From NCBI GenBank assembly GCA_903839585.1, contig CAIMCU010000177.1, forward strand, positions 1-9,024: a stretch of DNA of 9,024 bases. Reading direction: 5' to 3'. Made by a program: the position numbers and the translations under genes. The notes under the pieces are model-generated. The model was given only the letters and a program-made list of their open reading frames with translations, was not told the origin of the DNA and did no database searches. Numbering within the stretch: the first letter of the stretch is position 1; every line of letters begins with the position of its first letter. Of the stretch, positions 1-7,203 are shown one piece after another. This DNA is from an uncultured Actinomycetes bacterium. GTDB taxonomy: Bacteria; Actinomycetota; Actinomycetes; Nanopelagicales; Nanopelagicaceae.

Positions 1-55
1 CCTTGCTCTCCATACCGAGTTGTTTTGCCAACTCATGTACGCGGACCTTTGACAC
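1..55 (-). CDS. infB: Translation initiation factor IF-2, N-terminal start only (partial)
   Basis: Only the first 18 codons are in the window; the gene continues past position 1. Reading from a GTG at 55-53, the residues are MSKVRVHELAKQLGMESK. This matches the conserved start of the bacterial IF-2 N-terminal domain (family pattern close to M-K-V-R-V-x-E-L-A-K-x-L-G). IF-2 is the GTPase that places initiator fMet-tRNA on the 30S subunit and promotes 50S joining. The GTG start is chosen because a good Shine-Dalgarno sequence (AGGAGA, 59-64) sits just upstream and the homology begins exactly there. Its position after nusA and ylxR is the classic nusA-infB operon order. The GTPase domain lies outside the window, so identity rests on the N-terminus and context. 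Confidence 0.9.
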   Translation of the reverse strand, partial: MSKVRVHELAKQLGMESK

Positions 56-58
56 ATT

Positions 59-64
59 TCTCCT
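59..64 (-). promoter_or_regulatory. infB Shine-Dalgarno sequence
   Basis: AGGAGA on the minus strand, three bases before the GTG codon at 55-53. It is one of the stronger ribosome-binding sites in the window and decides the infB start. The spacing is on the short side of the usual range. Confidence 0.7.
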
Positions 65-69
65 GTCTT

Positions 70-98
70 GGCCCGCATTTACTTACTAGATGCGAGCC
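70..98 (-). promoter_or_regulatory. Hairpin in the ylxR-infB spacer
   Basis: In the transcript, GGCUCGCAU (98-90) can pair with AUGCGGGCC (78-70): 9 bp with one G-U wobble and an 11-nt loop. Five of the nine pairs are G-C plus a further C-G next to the wobble, so the stem looks stable. No U-run follows, so it is not a typical intrinsic terminator. The infB ribosome-binding site begins five bases downstream. It may influence infB initiation or protect an mRNA end; the function is inferred only from position. Confidence 0.4.
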
Positions 99-129
99 TT
101 AGTTTGACGACCTCATAATCTGAACGATC

Positions 130-411
130 TCATTTGAGTTTCATATCTTTCGCATCCATTTCAATTAAGAACTTCTTGAAGAGTGTGACATCTGGTGATT
201 CGGTGAGTTTGAACGCCCACTTAAACGCCTTGCGTCGTATCGCTTCATGGCCACACGCGGTGTGTAACCTCGCTCCCCTGCCTGGCAAGTTGTTTTTCAG
301 ATCTGGAGTGACTACTCCATCAATGAGAACTACTCGAAGCAAGTTTGCTGAACTCTCGCTCTTACGACAAGCGATGCATGTCCGTATCGCAAAGATACGA
401 AGGGATTTCAT
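130..411 (-). CDS. ylxR: YlxR family RNA-binding protein (RnpM-like)
   Basis: A small basic protein of 93 residues from the ATG at 411. It carries the YlxR family signature: RTCIACR near residues 10-16, then LLRVV, and GRGARLH at about 44-50, followed by CGHEAIRRKAF. YlxR is a small nucleic-acid-binding fold almost always encoded between nusA and infB. In Bacillus subtilis the homologue (RnpM) binds RNase P RNA and modulates its activity; whether that holds here is inference. The ATG at 411 gives the usual length and places the family signature about 10 residues in. A TTG at 453 in the same frame would add 14 residues that do not resemble the family and has little ribosome-binding sequence before it. 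The site before 411 is itself weak (GGATGGCGG). It ends in TGA. Confidence 0.85.
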   Translation of the reverse strand: MKSLRIFAIRTCIACRKSESSANLLRVVLIDGVVTPDLKNNLPGRGARLHTACGHEAIRRKAFKWAFKLTESPDVTLFKKFLIEMDAKDMKLK

Positions 412-481
412 CGTCCGCCATCCACTCGAATTCAACAGGCTAAGAATAGCCAATTGCGCTCTAAATGCCTAAACGTGGCGC

Positions 482-1453
482 TTACTGAGCGGGGTTATCG
501 GGATGAATATCTATTCGCCAGCCGGTTAGACGAGCTGCAAGACGAGCGTTCTGTCCATCTTTTCCGATAGCAAGTGAGAGTTGATAATCAGGAACGACGA
601 CCTTTGCAGAGCGAGTAGCAAGATCCACAATCTCAACGCTACTTACCTTTGCAGGCGCTAGTGAGTGAGAGACAAACTCGGCAGGATCTTCAGACCAATC
701 AACGATGTCAATCTTTTCTCCATGTAGTTCATCCATAACCGCTCGTGCACGTGCACCCATTGGGCCAATTAAGGAGCCTTTAGGGCTTACACCTGCACGG
801 TGTGTGCGTACGGCAACCTTGGTGCGATGACCTGCTTCGCGAGCTACCGCCATAATTTCAACGATGCGATCTGTAATCTCTGGAACCTCTAATGCAAAGA
901 GCTGCTTTACAAGCGCTGGATGGCTGCGCGAGAGCATGATTTCAGGACCCTTCATGCCTTGCTTAACCTCTACAACAAAACACTTGATGCGATCTCCGTG
1001 TGCATAAACCTCACCGGGGACCTGCTCTTGAGGTGGAATCTTTCCTTCAAATCTTCCGAGGTTGACGTAGATCATCTTTGGATCGCGACCTTGCTGTACT
1101 ACACCGGAGATAACATCTCCGACTGAGGTAGTGAACTCTGAAACTATCTCGGCATCATTAGTTTCGCGCATCTTCATCTTGATTACCTGTCGAGCAGTAG
1201 ATGTTGCGACTCTTGAGAAACCTTCAGGAGAGTCCTTCTCCTCGCTAATGCGCTCCCCTAGCTCGTTATAGGTGGGGATAAGAATCTCAATCTCACCGGT
1301 TTCGCGGTTGAGCTTTGCATGCGCATGGCGTCGAGGCTCATGGCTATCGTTATAGGCGGTCAGTACACCCATCTCTATCGCAACAATAAGTTGCTCTAAA
1401 GGAATTCCTTTTTCATTTGTAAGGTGAATAAGCGCATCCATCTCTACATGCAT
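482..1453 (-). CDS. nusA: Transcription termination/antitermination factor NusA
   Basis: NusA binds RNA polymerase and nascent RNA and modulates pausing, termination and antitermination. From the ATG at 1453 it has 323 residues. The N-terminal polymerase-binding domain spans about 1-107 (PLEQLIVAIEMGVLTAYND, then SPEGFSRVATSTARQVI). An S1 domain covers about 110-177 (GDVISGVVQQGRDPKMIYVNL). KH1 contains IGPMGARARAVMDEL near 229-243, and KH2 contains AIGKDGQNARLAARLTGW near 295-312. The protein ends right after KH2 and lacks the C-terminal acidic repeats of E. coli NusA, as is usual in Actinobacteria and Firmicutes. I prefer 1453 because it follows the rimP stop by one base and GGAAAG lies just upstream; ATG at 1465 or 1441 are alternatives. 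It ends in TAA. Immediate coupling to rimP suggests joint expression. Confidence 0.93.
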   Translation of the reverse strand: MHVEMDALIHLTNEKGIPLEQLIVAIEMGVLTAYNDSHEPRRHAHAKLNRETGEIEILIPTYNELGERISEEKDSPEGFSRVATSTARQVIKMKMRETNDAEIVSEFTTSVGDVISGVVQQGRDPKMIYVNLGRFEGKIPPQEQVPGEVYAHGDRIKCFVVEVKQGMKGPEIMLSRSHPALVKQLFALEVPEITDRIVEIMAVAREAGHRTKVAVRTHRAGVSPKGSLIGPMGARARAVMDELHGEKIDIVDWSEDPAEFVSHSLAPAKVSSVEIVDLATRSAKVVVPDYQLSLAIGKDGQNARLAARLTGWRIDIHPDNPAQ

Positions 1454-1454
1454 C

Positions 1455-1928
1455 TTACTTTCCATCCTTACGGTTGAACTCAATCTCAACAACTGCACGC
1501 TTGATATCAGAGATAGCGACCGTTACCTCCGTGGTCTCCTTTTTGGAGACCACGATCAAAACAACCTCTGACTCTGTGTTTGAAGTAATTCGGCCTGTAA
1601 CAACCTCACCATCGGTTTTTGTAATTTTCAGTAGACGATCAACGTTCTTTGCAAAGTGGCGCGGCTTGGTAAGCGGGCGATCGACGCCCGGAGATGTAAC
1701 CTCTAAAGTAAATGGCGTATCGCCCATAATCGGCGCCTCATCTAGGAGCTCTGAGATGGCTCGCGAAACTGCAGTGACTTGATCTAAGTTAAGTGAGATC
1801 TCTCCATCAACAATGCAGGTAACGATGCGGTGCTTTCCTGGTGAAACCAGTTGCACCTCTTCAAGATAGAAACCCTGCGCAGTAACAGCGGGTTCTATGA
1901 GCTCGGCAATCGAGTCTGTAAGTGCCAT
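1455..1928 (-). CDS. rimP: Ribosome maturation factor RimP
   Basis: RimP assists late assembly of the 30S ribosomal subunit in the cytoplasm. The 157-residue product has the two expected domains. The N-terminal alpha/beta domain spans about 1-83 and ends with the family hallmark LEVTSPGVDRPLTKPRHF (about 75-92, around the interdomain junction). The C-terminal SH3-like barrel spans about 90-150 (GEVVTGRITS, then VAISDIKRAVVEIEF). Length is normal for the family. The ATG at 1928 follows a strong ribosome-binding site, AAGGAGA, seven bases away, but that site lies inside an inverted repeat (1932-1965), which suggests the start may be masked in the mRNA. The TAA stop is one base before the nusA ATG, the standard rimP-nusA pairing. 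Confidence 0.93.
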   Translation of the reverse strand: MALTDSIAELIEPAVTAQGFYLEEVQLVSPGKHRIVTCIVDGEISLNLDQVTAVSRAISELLDEAPIMGDTPFTLEVTSPGVDRPLTKPRHFAKNVDRLLKITKTDGEVVTGRITSNTESEVVLIVVSKKETTEVTVAISDIKRAVVEIEFNRKDGK

Positions 1929-1931
1929 CCT

Positions 1932-1965
1932 TAAATCTCCTTATTAAGTTGTAAGGAGAAATTTA
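1932..1965 (-). promoter_or_regulatory. Inverted repeat enclosing the rimP Shine-Dalgarno sequence
   Basis: The minus-strand sequence has TCTCCTTA (1959-1952), an 8-base loop (1951-1944) and TAAGGAGA (1943-1936), a perfect 8-bp inverted repeat. After a two-base bulge (1961-1960), TAAA (1965-1962) can pair with TTTA (1935-1932). The right arm contains the whole rimP Shine-Dalgarno sequence, and the rimP ATG (1928) lies three bases beyond the structure. Folding would sequester the ribosome-binding site. No U-tract follows, so it is not a classical terminator of proS. It could be a translational control element, an RNA processing site, or a DNA operator; only the symmetry and position are seen. 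Confidence 0.5.
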
Positions 1966-1972
1966 TCACCTA

Positions 1973-3703
1973 TTACAGGGAGTTCAAAAGCGAGAGGATG
2001 CGATCGACGGCGTTATCTACGGCCACCTCGGACTTCTCGCCGCTCTTGCGGATTCGAAGCTCGACATTGCCTTCAGCAAGAGCTTTTCCAACCACAACTA
2101 TCACAGGAATTCCAATGAGCTCTGCATCTTTAAACTTAACACCTGCGCTTGGATCGCGACGATCATCGAGCATCGTACTTACACCCTTGGCTTCAAGAGC
2201 TAAAGCAAGCTCCTCTGCTTTAGCAAAGATCGCATCATCCTTACCTGTAGCAACGATATGAACCTTGGCAGGGGCTATTTCAACCGGCCAAGAAAGTCCA
2301 ATCTCATCATGGGTCTGTTCTGCAACGGCGGCAACGGCGCGCGAGACTCCGATTCCGTATGAGCCCATTGTTACTACTTGTGACTTTCCATTTTGATCAA
2401 GCACGGTGAGGTTAAGCGCTTGTGCATACTTGCGACCGAGTTGAAAGATGTGGCCGATTTCAATTGCACGATCGATTACAACAGGGGTCTGGCACTTTGG
2501 GCACTCATCTCCTGCGCGAATCTCAGCGGCTTCAACGTATGCATCGACTGTGAAGTCGCGACCATTGACAACGTTTCGAGCGTGGGTGTCCTTCTTGTTT
2601 GCACCGGTTACCCAAGAAGTTCCTGGTGCCACACGAGGATCTGCATAAACGGTAACGCCGTTCTTCTTAGCATCCTGCGGCCCAATATAACCTTTAACAA
2701 GTCCTTTGAACTTTGCAAAGTCAGCATCTTCAAAGGTGCGAATCTCTGAAACTCCAGGTAATCCTGCTTGTAAACGTTTGAGATCGACTTCACGGTCACC
2801 TGGAACTAGTACAGAGATTGCTTTGTCATCTGCCATGAGCATGACATTCTTCAAAGTATCTGCTCCTGTGTAGCCTCCGCCGAACTTGGCGTTGAGAAGT
2901 TCAACCAAGGAGTCAATTGTTGGTGTATTTGGTGAGTCAAAAGCCTCTGCCGCTGCAACGTCCTTTGGATCAGATGGTGCAACAGTTGTCACCATCGCCT
3001 CAACATTTGCTGCGTATCCACACTTTTCGCAGAGAACGTAGGTGTCCTCGCCGGTATCGCATGGAGCTAAAAACTCCTCAGAGGATGAGCCACCCATCGC
3101 ACCGGCAACAGCTGAGACGATGTTGTACCTAAGCCCTAACCGATCAAAGGTTTTAATGTAAGCGGCGCGATGCTTTTGATAAGACTCAACCAAGCCTTCA
3201 TCTGTTAAATCAAATGAGTATGAGTCCTTCATAACAAACTCACGGCCGCGGATGATTCCAGAGCGTGGACGGGTTTCATCACGATACTTAGTTTGGATCT
3301 GATAAAGGGAGAGCGGTAAGTCCTTATAAGAGGAGTACTCACCCTTAACCATCAAGGTAAACATCTCTTCATGTGTTGGCCCAAGAAGGTAATCTCCGCC
3401 TTTTCGATCCTGCAATCTGAAGAGATCGGGACCGTACTCTTCCCATCGATTGGTCTGCTCGTACGGCTCTTTAGGAAGCATCGCTGGAAAGTGAACCTCT
3501 TGAAAGCCTGCAGCATCCATCTCTTCTCGAACAACAAGTTCGATATTGCGAAGTGTGATGTAACCAAGTGGAAGCCAGGAGTAAATACCTGCTGCGATAC
3601 GGCGGATATAACCGGCGCGAACTAGAAGGCGGTGACTTGCGACCTCAGCATCTGCAGGATCATCTCGCAGGGTTCGCAAGAAGAGCGTAGACATTCGCAA
3701 CAT
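1973..3703 (-). CDS. proS: Prolyl-tRNA synthetase, bacterial type with editing insertion
   Basis: A cytoplasmic class II aminoacyl-tRNA synthetase that charges tRNA-Pro with proline using ATP. The 576 residues match the usual 565-580 of the bacterial form. The catalytic core has GPTHEE (108-113), the motif 2 region [20 protein letters not shown] (145-164) and motif 3 [10 protein letters not shown] (447-456). Between motifs 2 and 3, roughly 225-410, lies the insertion domain that hydrolyses Ala-tRNA-Pro. Cysteine pairs CEKC (225-228) and CPKC (401-404) flank it. The anticodon-binding domain is about 475-570. The start at 3703 (residues [10 protein letters not shown]) fits family N-termini; ATG 3694 is a possible alternative. 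Neither has a clear Shine-Dalgarno sequence. The gene begins nine bases after the ispG stop, so translational coupling is likely. It ends in TAA. Confidence 0.95.
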   Translation of the reverse strand: MLRMSTLFLRTLRDDPADAEVASHRLLVRAGYIRRIAAGIYSWLPLGYITLRNIELVVREEMDAAGFQEVHFPAMLPKEPYEQTNRWEEYGPDLFRLQDRKGGDYLLGPTHEEMFTLMVKGEYSSYKDLPLSLYQIQTKYRDETRPRSGIIRGREFVMKDSYSFDLTDEGLVESYQKHRAAYIKTFDRLGLRYNIVSAVAGAMGGSSSEEFLAPCDTGEDTYVLCEKCGYAANVEAMVTTVAPSDPKDVAAAEAFDSPNTPTIDSLVELLNAKFGGGYTGADTLKNVMLMADDKAISVLVPGDREVDLKRLQAGLPGVSEIRTFEDADFAKFKGLVKGYIGPQDAKKNGVTVYADPRVAPGTSWVTGANKKDTHARNVVNGRDFTVDAYVEAAEIRAGDECPKCQTPVVIDRAIEIGHIFQLGRKYAQALNLTVLDQNGKSQVVTMGSYGIGVSRAVAAVAEQTHDEIGLSWPVEIAPAKVHIVATGKDDAIFAKAEELALALEAKGVSTMLDDRRDPSAGVKFKDAELIGIPVIVVVGKALAEGNVELRIRKSGEKSEVAVDNAVDRILSLLNSL

Positions 3704-3712
3704 GCGAGGAGC

Positions 3713-4864
3713 CTAACTGATGTTGACTGTTGGTTGACCGCTTGAAACGCCAGCGGCCTCCATCTCTTCCGCTAAACGCATAGCCTCTTCGATTAAAGTT
3801 TCAACGATCTGTGCTTCAGGAACGGTCTTGATTACCTGACCCTTTACAAAGATCTGTCCCTTGCCGTTACCGGAAGCAACACCGAGATCGGCTTCGCGAG
3901 CCTCGCCTGGACCGTTAACAACACAGCCCATGACGGCAACGCGAAGAGGAACTGTCATGCCTTGCAAACCTGCTTGTACTTTCTCAGCCAATGTATAGAC
4001 ATCTACCTGCGCGCGACCACATGATGGGCAGGAGACAATCTCAAGTTTACGTTGGCGAAGATTTAGTGATTCGAGAATTGAGATTCCTACCTTTACCTCT
4101 TCAACTGGAGGCGCTGATAGAGATACACGGATGGTGTCTCCAATACCCTCTGCAAGAAGAATGCCAAAAGCGGTTGCAGATTTAATCGTTCCTTGGAAGA
4201 TCGGTCCGGCCTCTGTAACCCCTAGGTGCAACGGATAATCACACTTTGAAGCTAGTAGGCGATAAGCGTTGACCATCGTTACAGGATCGTGGTGCTTTAC
4301 AGAGATTTTAATATCTGAGAAACCATGCTCTTCAAAGAGAGATGCCTCCCACAGAGCTGACTCAGCAAGTGCTTCAGGGGTAGCTTTGCCGTACTTAGCT
4401 AGTAGACGTGGATCGAGAGAGCCAGCATTAACGCCGATGCGAATTGGGATACCGGCATCGCCTGCAGCTTTAGCAACCTCTTTAACCTTGTCATCAAACT
4501 GCTTAATATTTCCGGGATTTACACGAACTGCAGCACAACCGGCATCGATAGCGGCGAAGATGTACTTTGGTTGAAAGTGAATATCTGCAATGACTGGAAT
4601 CTGTGACTTCTTTGCAATCTGCGCTAACGCATCTGCATCATCCTGGCTAGGAACTGCAACGCGAACGATTTGGCATCCAGATGCGGTGAGCTCTGCGATC
4701 TGCTGCAAAGTTGCGTTGACATCGGCGGTGAGGGTTGTACACATCGATTGAACGCTAACCGGTGACTCGCTACCGACCGCTACAGAGCCAACTTTGAGCT
4801 GCTTGGTCTTGCGACGTGGGTGCAGAGTTGGGGGTGGTGCCGCTGGGATTCCGAGATCGACCAT
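3713..4864 (-). CDS. ispG: 4-hydroxy-3-methylbut-2-en-1-yl diphosphate synthase (MEP pathway)
   Basis: IspG (GcpE) converts methylerythritol 2,4-cyclodiphosphate to HMBPP by reductive ring opening, the penultimate step of the MEP isoprenoid pathway. It has 383 residues, typical of the bacterial two-domain form. The N-terminal TIM barrel (about 20-265) includes [18 protein letters not shown] (92-97), RVNPGNI (114-120) and GVTEAGP (215-221). The C-terminal [4Fe-4S] domain holds Cys279 and Cys282 (CPSC), Cys314 ([10 protein letters not shown]) and Glu321. These match the three cysteines and one glutamate that bind the cluster, so the enzyme looks intact. Electrons would come from ferredoxin or flavodoxin, not encoded here. 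The start is 20 bases after the rseP stop, with only a weak GAGG upstream. It ends in TAG, which shows that TAG works as a stop in this genome. Confidence 0.95.
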   Translation of the reverse strand: MVDLGIPAAPPPTLHPRRKTKQLKVGSVAVGSESPVSVQSMCTTLTADVNATLQQIAELTASGCQIVRVAVPSQDDADALAQIAKKSQIPVIADIHFQPKYIFAAIDAGCAAVRVNPGNIKQFDDKVKEVAKAAGDAGIPIRIGVNAGSLDPRLLAKYGKATPEALAESALWEASLFEEHGFSDIKISVKHHDPVTMVNAYRLLASKCDYPLHLGVTEAGPIFQGTIKSATAFGILLAEGIGDTIRVSLSAPPVEEVKVGISILESLNLRQRKLEIVSCPSCGRAQVDVYTLAEKVQAGLQGMTVPLRVAVMGCVVNGPGEAREADLGVASGNGKGQIFVKGQVIKTVPEAQIVETLIEEAMRLAEEMEAAGVSSGQPTVNIS

Positions 4865-4884
4865 GTTCGTATTCTGCCTCAGAA

Positions 4885-6045
4885 CTAGAGATTGAGCGAA
4901 ACAGGATTGAAAATATCGGCGATGAGAAGGAGCACAGTCATCGCAGCAAGCAGGACGAAGACCACCATGGTGATGGGAGTCAGAACCTTTACATCTATAC
5001 CAGCAGGACGTGGCCGACCACGTAATCGGGCGATAAAGGCTCGAACCTCATCTGCAATGGCGATAGCCATGTGCCCACCATCTAGCGGCAGGAGAGGAAG
5101 AAGGTTAAAGAGGCCAACAAAAATATTTAAACTTGCAACGATCAAGATGAATGTTCCAATGCGCTGTGTCCAGGTGAGATCACCACTGGCAACGGTTTCA
5201 CCCGATACGCGTGCGACTCCGACTACTCCAACCAAACCGTTTACATCACGCTCTTGCCCACCAAAGGTTTGATCCCACAACGCAGGAAGTTTAGAGGGCA
5301 GTGCTACGAGAGCTTTCGCCGAAGACTTTGTCATCTCCCAGGTTAAAGAACCTGCAGATGTAAATGAGGTAACTGGGTTAACCCGCTTTGTTCCAACCTT
5401 ATTGATGATTCCGACAAGGTAGCGACTTTCAGTCTCAGAAATCTTTGTCAGTACTGGGGTTGCAACAAGAGAGAGCACTTCACCGTTGCGATCAACTGTA
5501 AAGCTGACCTCATTACCGTTGGATTCGCGGATAGCTGCTGCATCCTTCATCCAATCTGTTACCTCTTTGCCCTCGATACTCAGCACAACATCTCCGGACT
5601 TAAACCCAGCCTTTTGCGCGGCAGAGTTTGGTGCAACGGTTTCAACCGTAGAGGTCAAAGTGTTAACGCCGATTCCGGCAAGGAGTGTAAAGAGAAGTAA
5701 GAAACCAAGTACGAAGTGGTTGAAAGAGCCAGCACCGAGCACGATGAGTTTTCGAGCTGAGGAGGCTTTGTAAAAGGATCTGTGCTCCTGTCCAGGCTCC
5801 ATTACTTCATCAGGGTCCATACCTTCGATGCGGCAGTAACCACCAGCAGGTATCGCTTTAATTCCAAACTCAGTCTCACCGCGCTATGTAGACCAAATAC
5901 GTGTGCCGAATCCTAAAAAGAACTCCGATACCTTCATGCCGAACTTACGGGCTGTAATAAAGTGCCCGAACTCATGCACCATTACTGAGAGTAGAAGTGC
6001 AACGATAAAGGCGAGAACTCCGATTAACTGCATGGTCAACTGCAT
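4885..6045 (-). pseudogene. rseP: RseP/Rip1 site-2 membrane metalloprotease, interrupted by in-frame amber codon
   Basis: The frame encodes a zinc-dependent intramembrane protease (M50B; E. coli RseP, mycobacterial Rip1) that cleaves membrane-bound anti-sigma factors. From the ATG at 6045, with AAGGAGA upstream, it would give 386 residues. Membrane segment 1 contains the zinc motif HEFGH (24-28). GFGTRIWST follows, then a TAG as codon 54, then RGETEFGIKAIPAGGY in the same frame. A second membrane segment lies at about 107-125, a PDZ domain at about 130-195 (APNSAAQKAGFKSGDVVLSI), and membrane segment 3 with NLLPLLPLDGGH, whose Asp322 completes the zinc site. A fourth segment lies near 356-377. 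No other stop or frameshift is present. Without readthrough, the first product lacks the LDG half. Restart at ATG 5820 would give 311 residues lacking HEFGH. Either product should be inactive. The cause could be mutation, base error or readthrough. Confidence 0.85.
5884..5886 (-). other. In-frame TAG codon inside rseP
   Basis: The minus-strand codon at 5886-5884 is TAG, between ...IWST and RGETE.... The mycobacterial Rip1 sequence, as I recall it, has a basic residue here (WSTRRGETE). A single base change from AAG (Lys) or CAG (Gln) would produce it. Sequence on both sides stays in one frame and keeps family similarity, so this is a point event and not a deletion. Confidence 0.9.
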
Positions 6046-6055
6046 TGAAAGATTA

Positions 6056-6062
6056 TCTCCTT
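6056..6062 (-). promoter_or_regulatory. rseP Shine-Dalgarno sequence overlapping the dxr stop
   Basis: AAGGAGA on the minus strand shares its first two bases with the TAA stop of dxr and lies 10 bases before the rseP ATG at 6045. It fixes the start at 6045 over the in-frame ATG at 6033 and over the downstream ATG at 5820, which has no comparable site. Confidence 0.7.
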
Positions 6063-7200
6063 AGAGCCGGGTGATGACATCGATTGCTGTACGACGCGCA
6101 TCCTGCTCGAGGGTACTGACATCTTTGAGATCTCGCAGCGCACCCGATGATTTAGCGCCTAACTTTTGTACAACCTCCTCAACAACCTCAACGATTGCTG
6201 TGAAACCCAGTTTGCCCTTGATAAATGCATCAACGGCCTCTTCGTTGGCTGCGTTAAAGATGGCTGGTAGCCCTCCCCCAAGTTCGCCGCAACGTCTAGC
6301 TAACTCGATAGCGGGAAAGCGTTCATTATCTATCGGCGCAAAGCTCCAGGTATGGGATTTGCTCCAATCAATTGCAGGTGTAGCTGCTCGAACTCGATCT
6401 GGATAGTTAATTGCAAAGGCGATTGGCCCCTTCATATTTGGAGGAGATGCCTGCGCAATCGTTGAGCCATCTATAAAGGTAACCATCGAGTGCACAACTG
6501 ACTGCGGGTGAATAACCGCCTCAATCTGTTGGTAAGGAGTATCAAAGAGGTAGTGAGCCTCAATAATCTCTAACCCCTTGTTCATCAAGGTTGCAGAGTT
6601 AATTGTTACAACCGGCCCCATAGACCAGGTGGGATGATCGAGCGCCTCTGCCAACGTTACGGTGGATAAATCGCTGCGATCGCGAAAAGGCCCACCGCTG
6701 GCAGTTAACACCAACTTCTCAATATCCTTCTTCGCACTTCCCATTAAAGCCTGCCATAGCGCTGAGTGCTCTGAGTCAACAGGGATAAGTTGATCCTTCT
6801 TTGCCATAGACATTACCAAATCGCCACCTGCAACAAGTGACTCCTTGTTCGCAAGCGCTACTCGGTTGCCTACTTTAAGCGCTGCCAGTGTTGGGCCAAG
6901 GCCAATAGATCCTGTTATTCCATTTAAAACCACATCGCAGGTAATCGCTGCGATCTCTGTTGAAGCGTTTTCACCATCAATGACATTTACACCGGGTAGT
7001 GCTTGGCGAATAAGATCAGCGTTTTTAACAACACCAACTACGGAGACTTTGAATTTCTTGGCTTGTTCTATAACTAAGGTGGGGTTTGAACCTGCGGAGG
7101 TAATTGCGATGACACGAAAAAGACCGTGATTAGCCTCTGCAATCTCTAAGGCCTGAACACCAATAGACCCGGTCGAGCCGAGTATGACTAAATCACGCAT
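6061..7200 (-). CDS. dxr: 1-deoxy-D-xylulose-5-phosphate reductoisomerase
   Basis: Dxr (IspC) rearranges and reduces DXP to 2-C-methyl-D-erythritol 4-phosphate with NADPH and a divalent metal, the first committed step of the MEP pathway. The 379 residues are a normal length. The NADPH-binding loop is GSTGSIG (8-14), followed by ALANKESLVAGG (115-126). Metal ligands are Asp142 and Glu144 in VDSEHSA and Glu211 in NKGLE. Substrate-binding residues are Ser168 in ASGGPF, His189 in HPTWSMG, Ser202, Asn207 and Lys208. HPQSVVHSMV (231-240) and the C-terminal helical domain are intact, so the enzyme should be active. The ATG at 7200 is three bases after the potC stop and lacks a clear Shine-Dalgarno sequence, which suggests translational coupling to potC. 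It ends in TAA, 15 bases before the rseP start. Confidence 0.96.
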   Translation of the reverse strand: MRDLVILGSTGSIGVQALEIAEANHGLFRVIAITSAGSNPTLVIEQAKKFKVSVVGVVKNADLIRQALPGVNVIDGENASTEIAAITCDVVLNGITGSIGLGPTLAALKVGNRVALANKESLVAGGDLVMSMAKKDQLIPVDSEHSALWQALMGSAKKDIEKLVLTASGGPFRDRSDLSTVTLAEALDHPTWSMGPVVTINSATLMNKGLEIIEAHYLFDTPYQQIEAVIHPQSVVHSMVTFIDGSTIAQASPPNMKGPIAFAINYPDRVRAATPAIDWSKSHTWSFAPIDNERFPAIELARRCGELGGGLPAIFNAANEEAVDAFIKGKLGFTAIVEVVEEVVQKLGAKSSGALRDLKDVSTLEQDARRTAIDVITRL

Positions 7201-7203
7201 CGC

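Noticed and set aside
438..451. Small perfect hairpin, 5-bp arms GGCTA/TAGCC with a 4-base loop, between nusA and ylxR
   Set aside because: Too short to be convincing, no U-tract after it, and such a stem is expected by chance at this scale.
134..472. 112-codon plus-strand open frame opposite ylxR
   Set aside because: It lies almost wholly antisense to a recognisable YlxR gene, has no family resemblance, and shows no good ribosome-binding site. It is a shadow frame.
1454..1498. Longer nusA start at 1498, overlapping the end of rimP by 44 bases
   Set aside because: The extra residues (MQLLRLSSTVRMESK) overlap the rimP coding end and do not resemble the NusA N-terminus. ATG 1453 sits right after the rimP stop.
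1960..1987. Possible promoter before rimP: TTGAAC (1987-1982) and TAAATT (1965-1960) with a 16-base spacer
   Set aside because: Each box matches only four of six consensus bases, and the -35 box lies in the proS coding end. Not strong enough to call.
4892..5272. 126-codon plus-strand open frame opposite the rseP 3' half
   Set aside because: Antisense to coding sequence with clear PDZ and LDGG motifs. Its Arg/Thr/Pro-rich composition is typical of a reverse-frame artefact.
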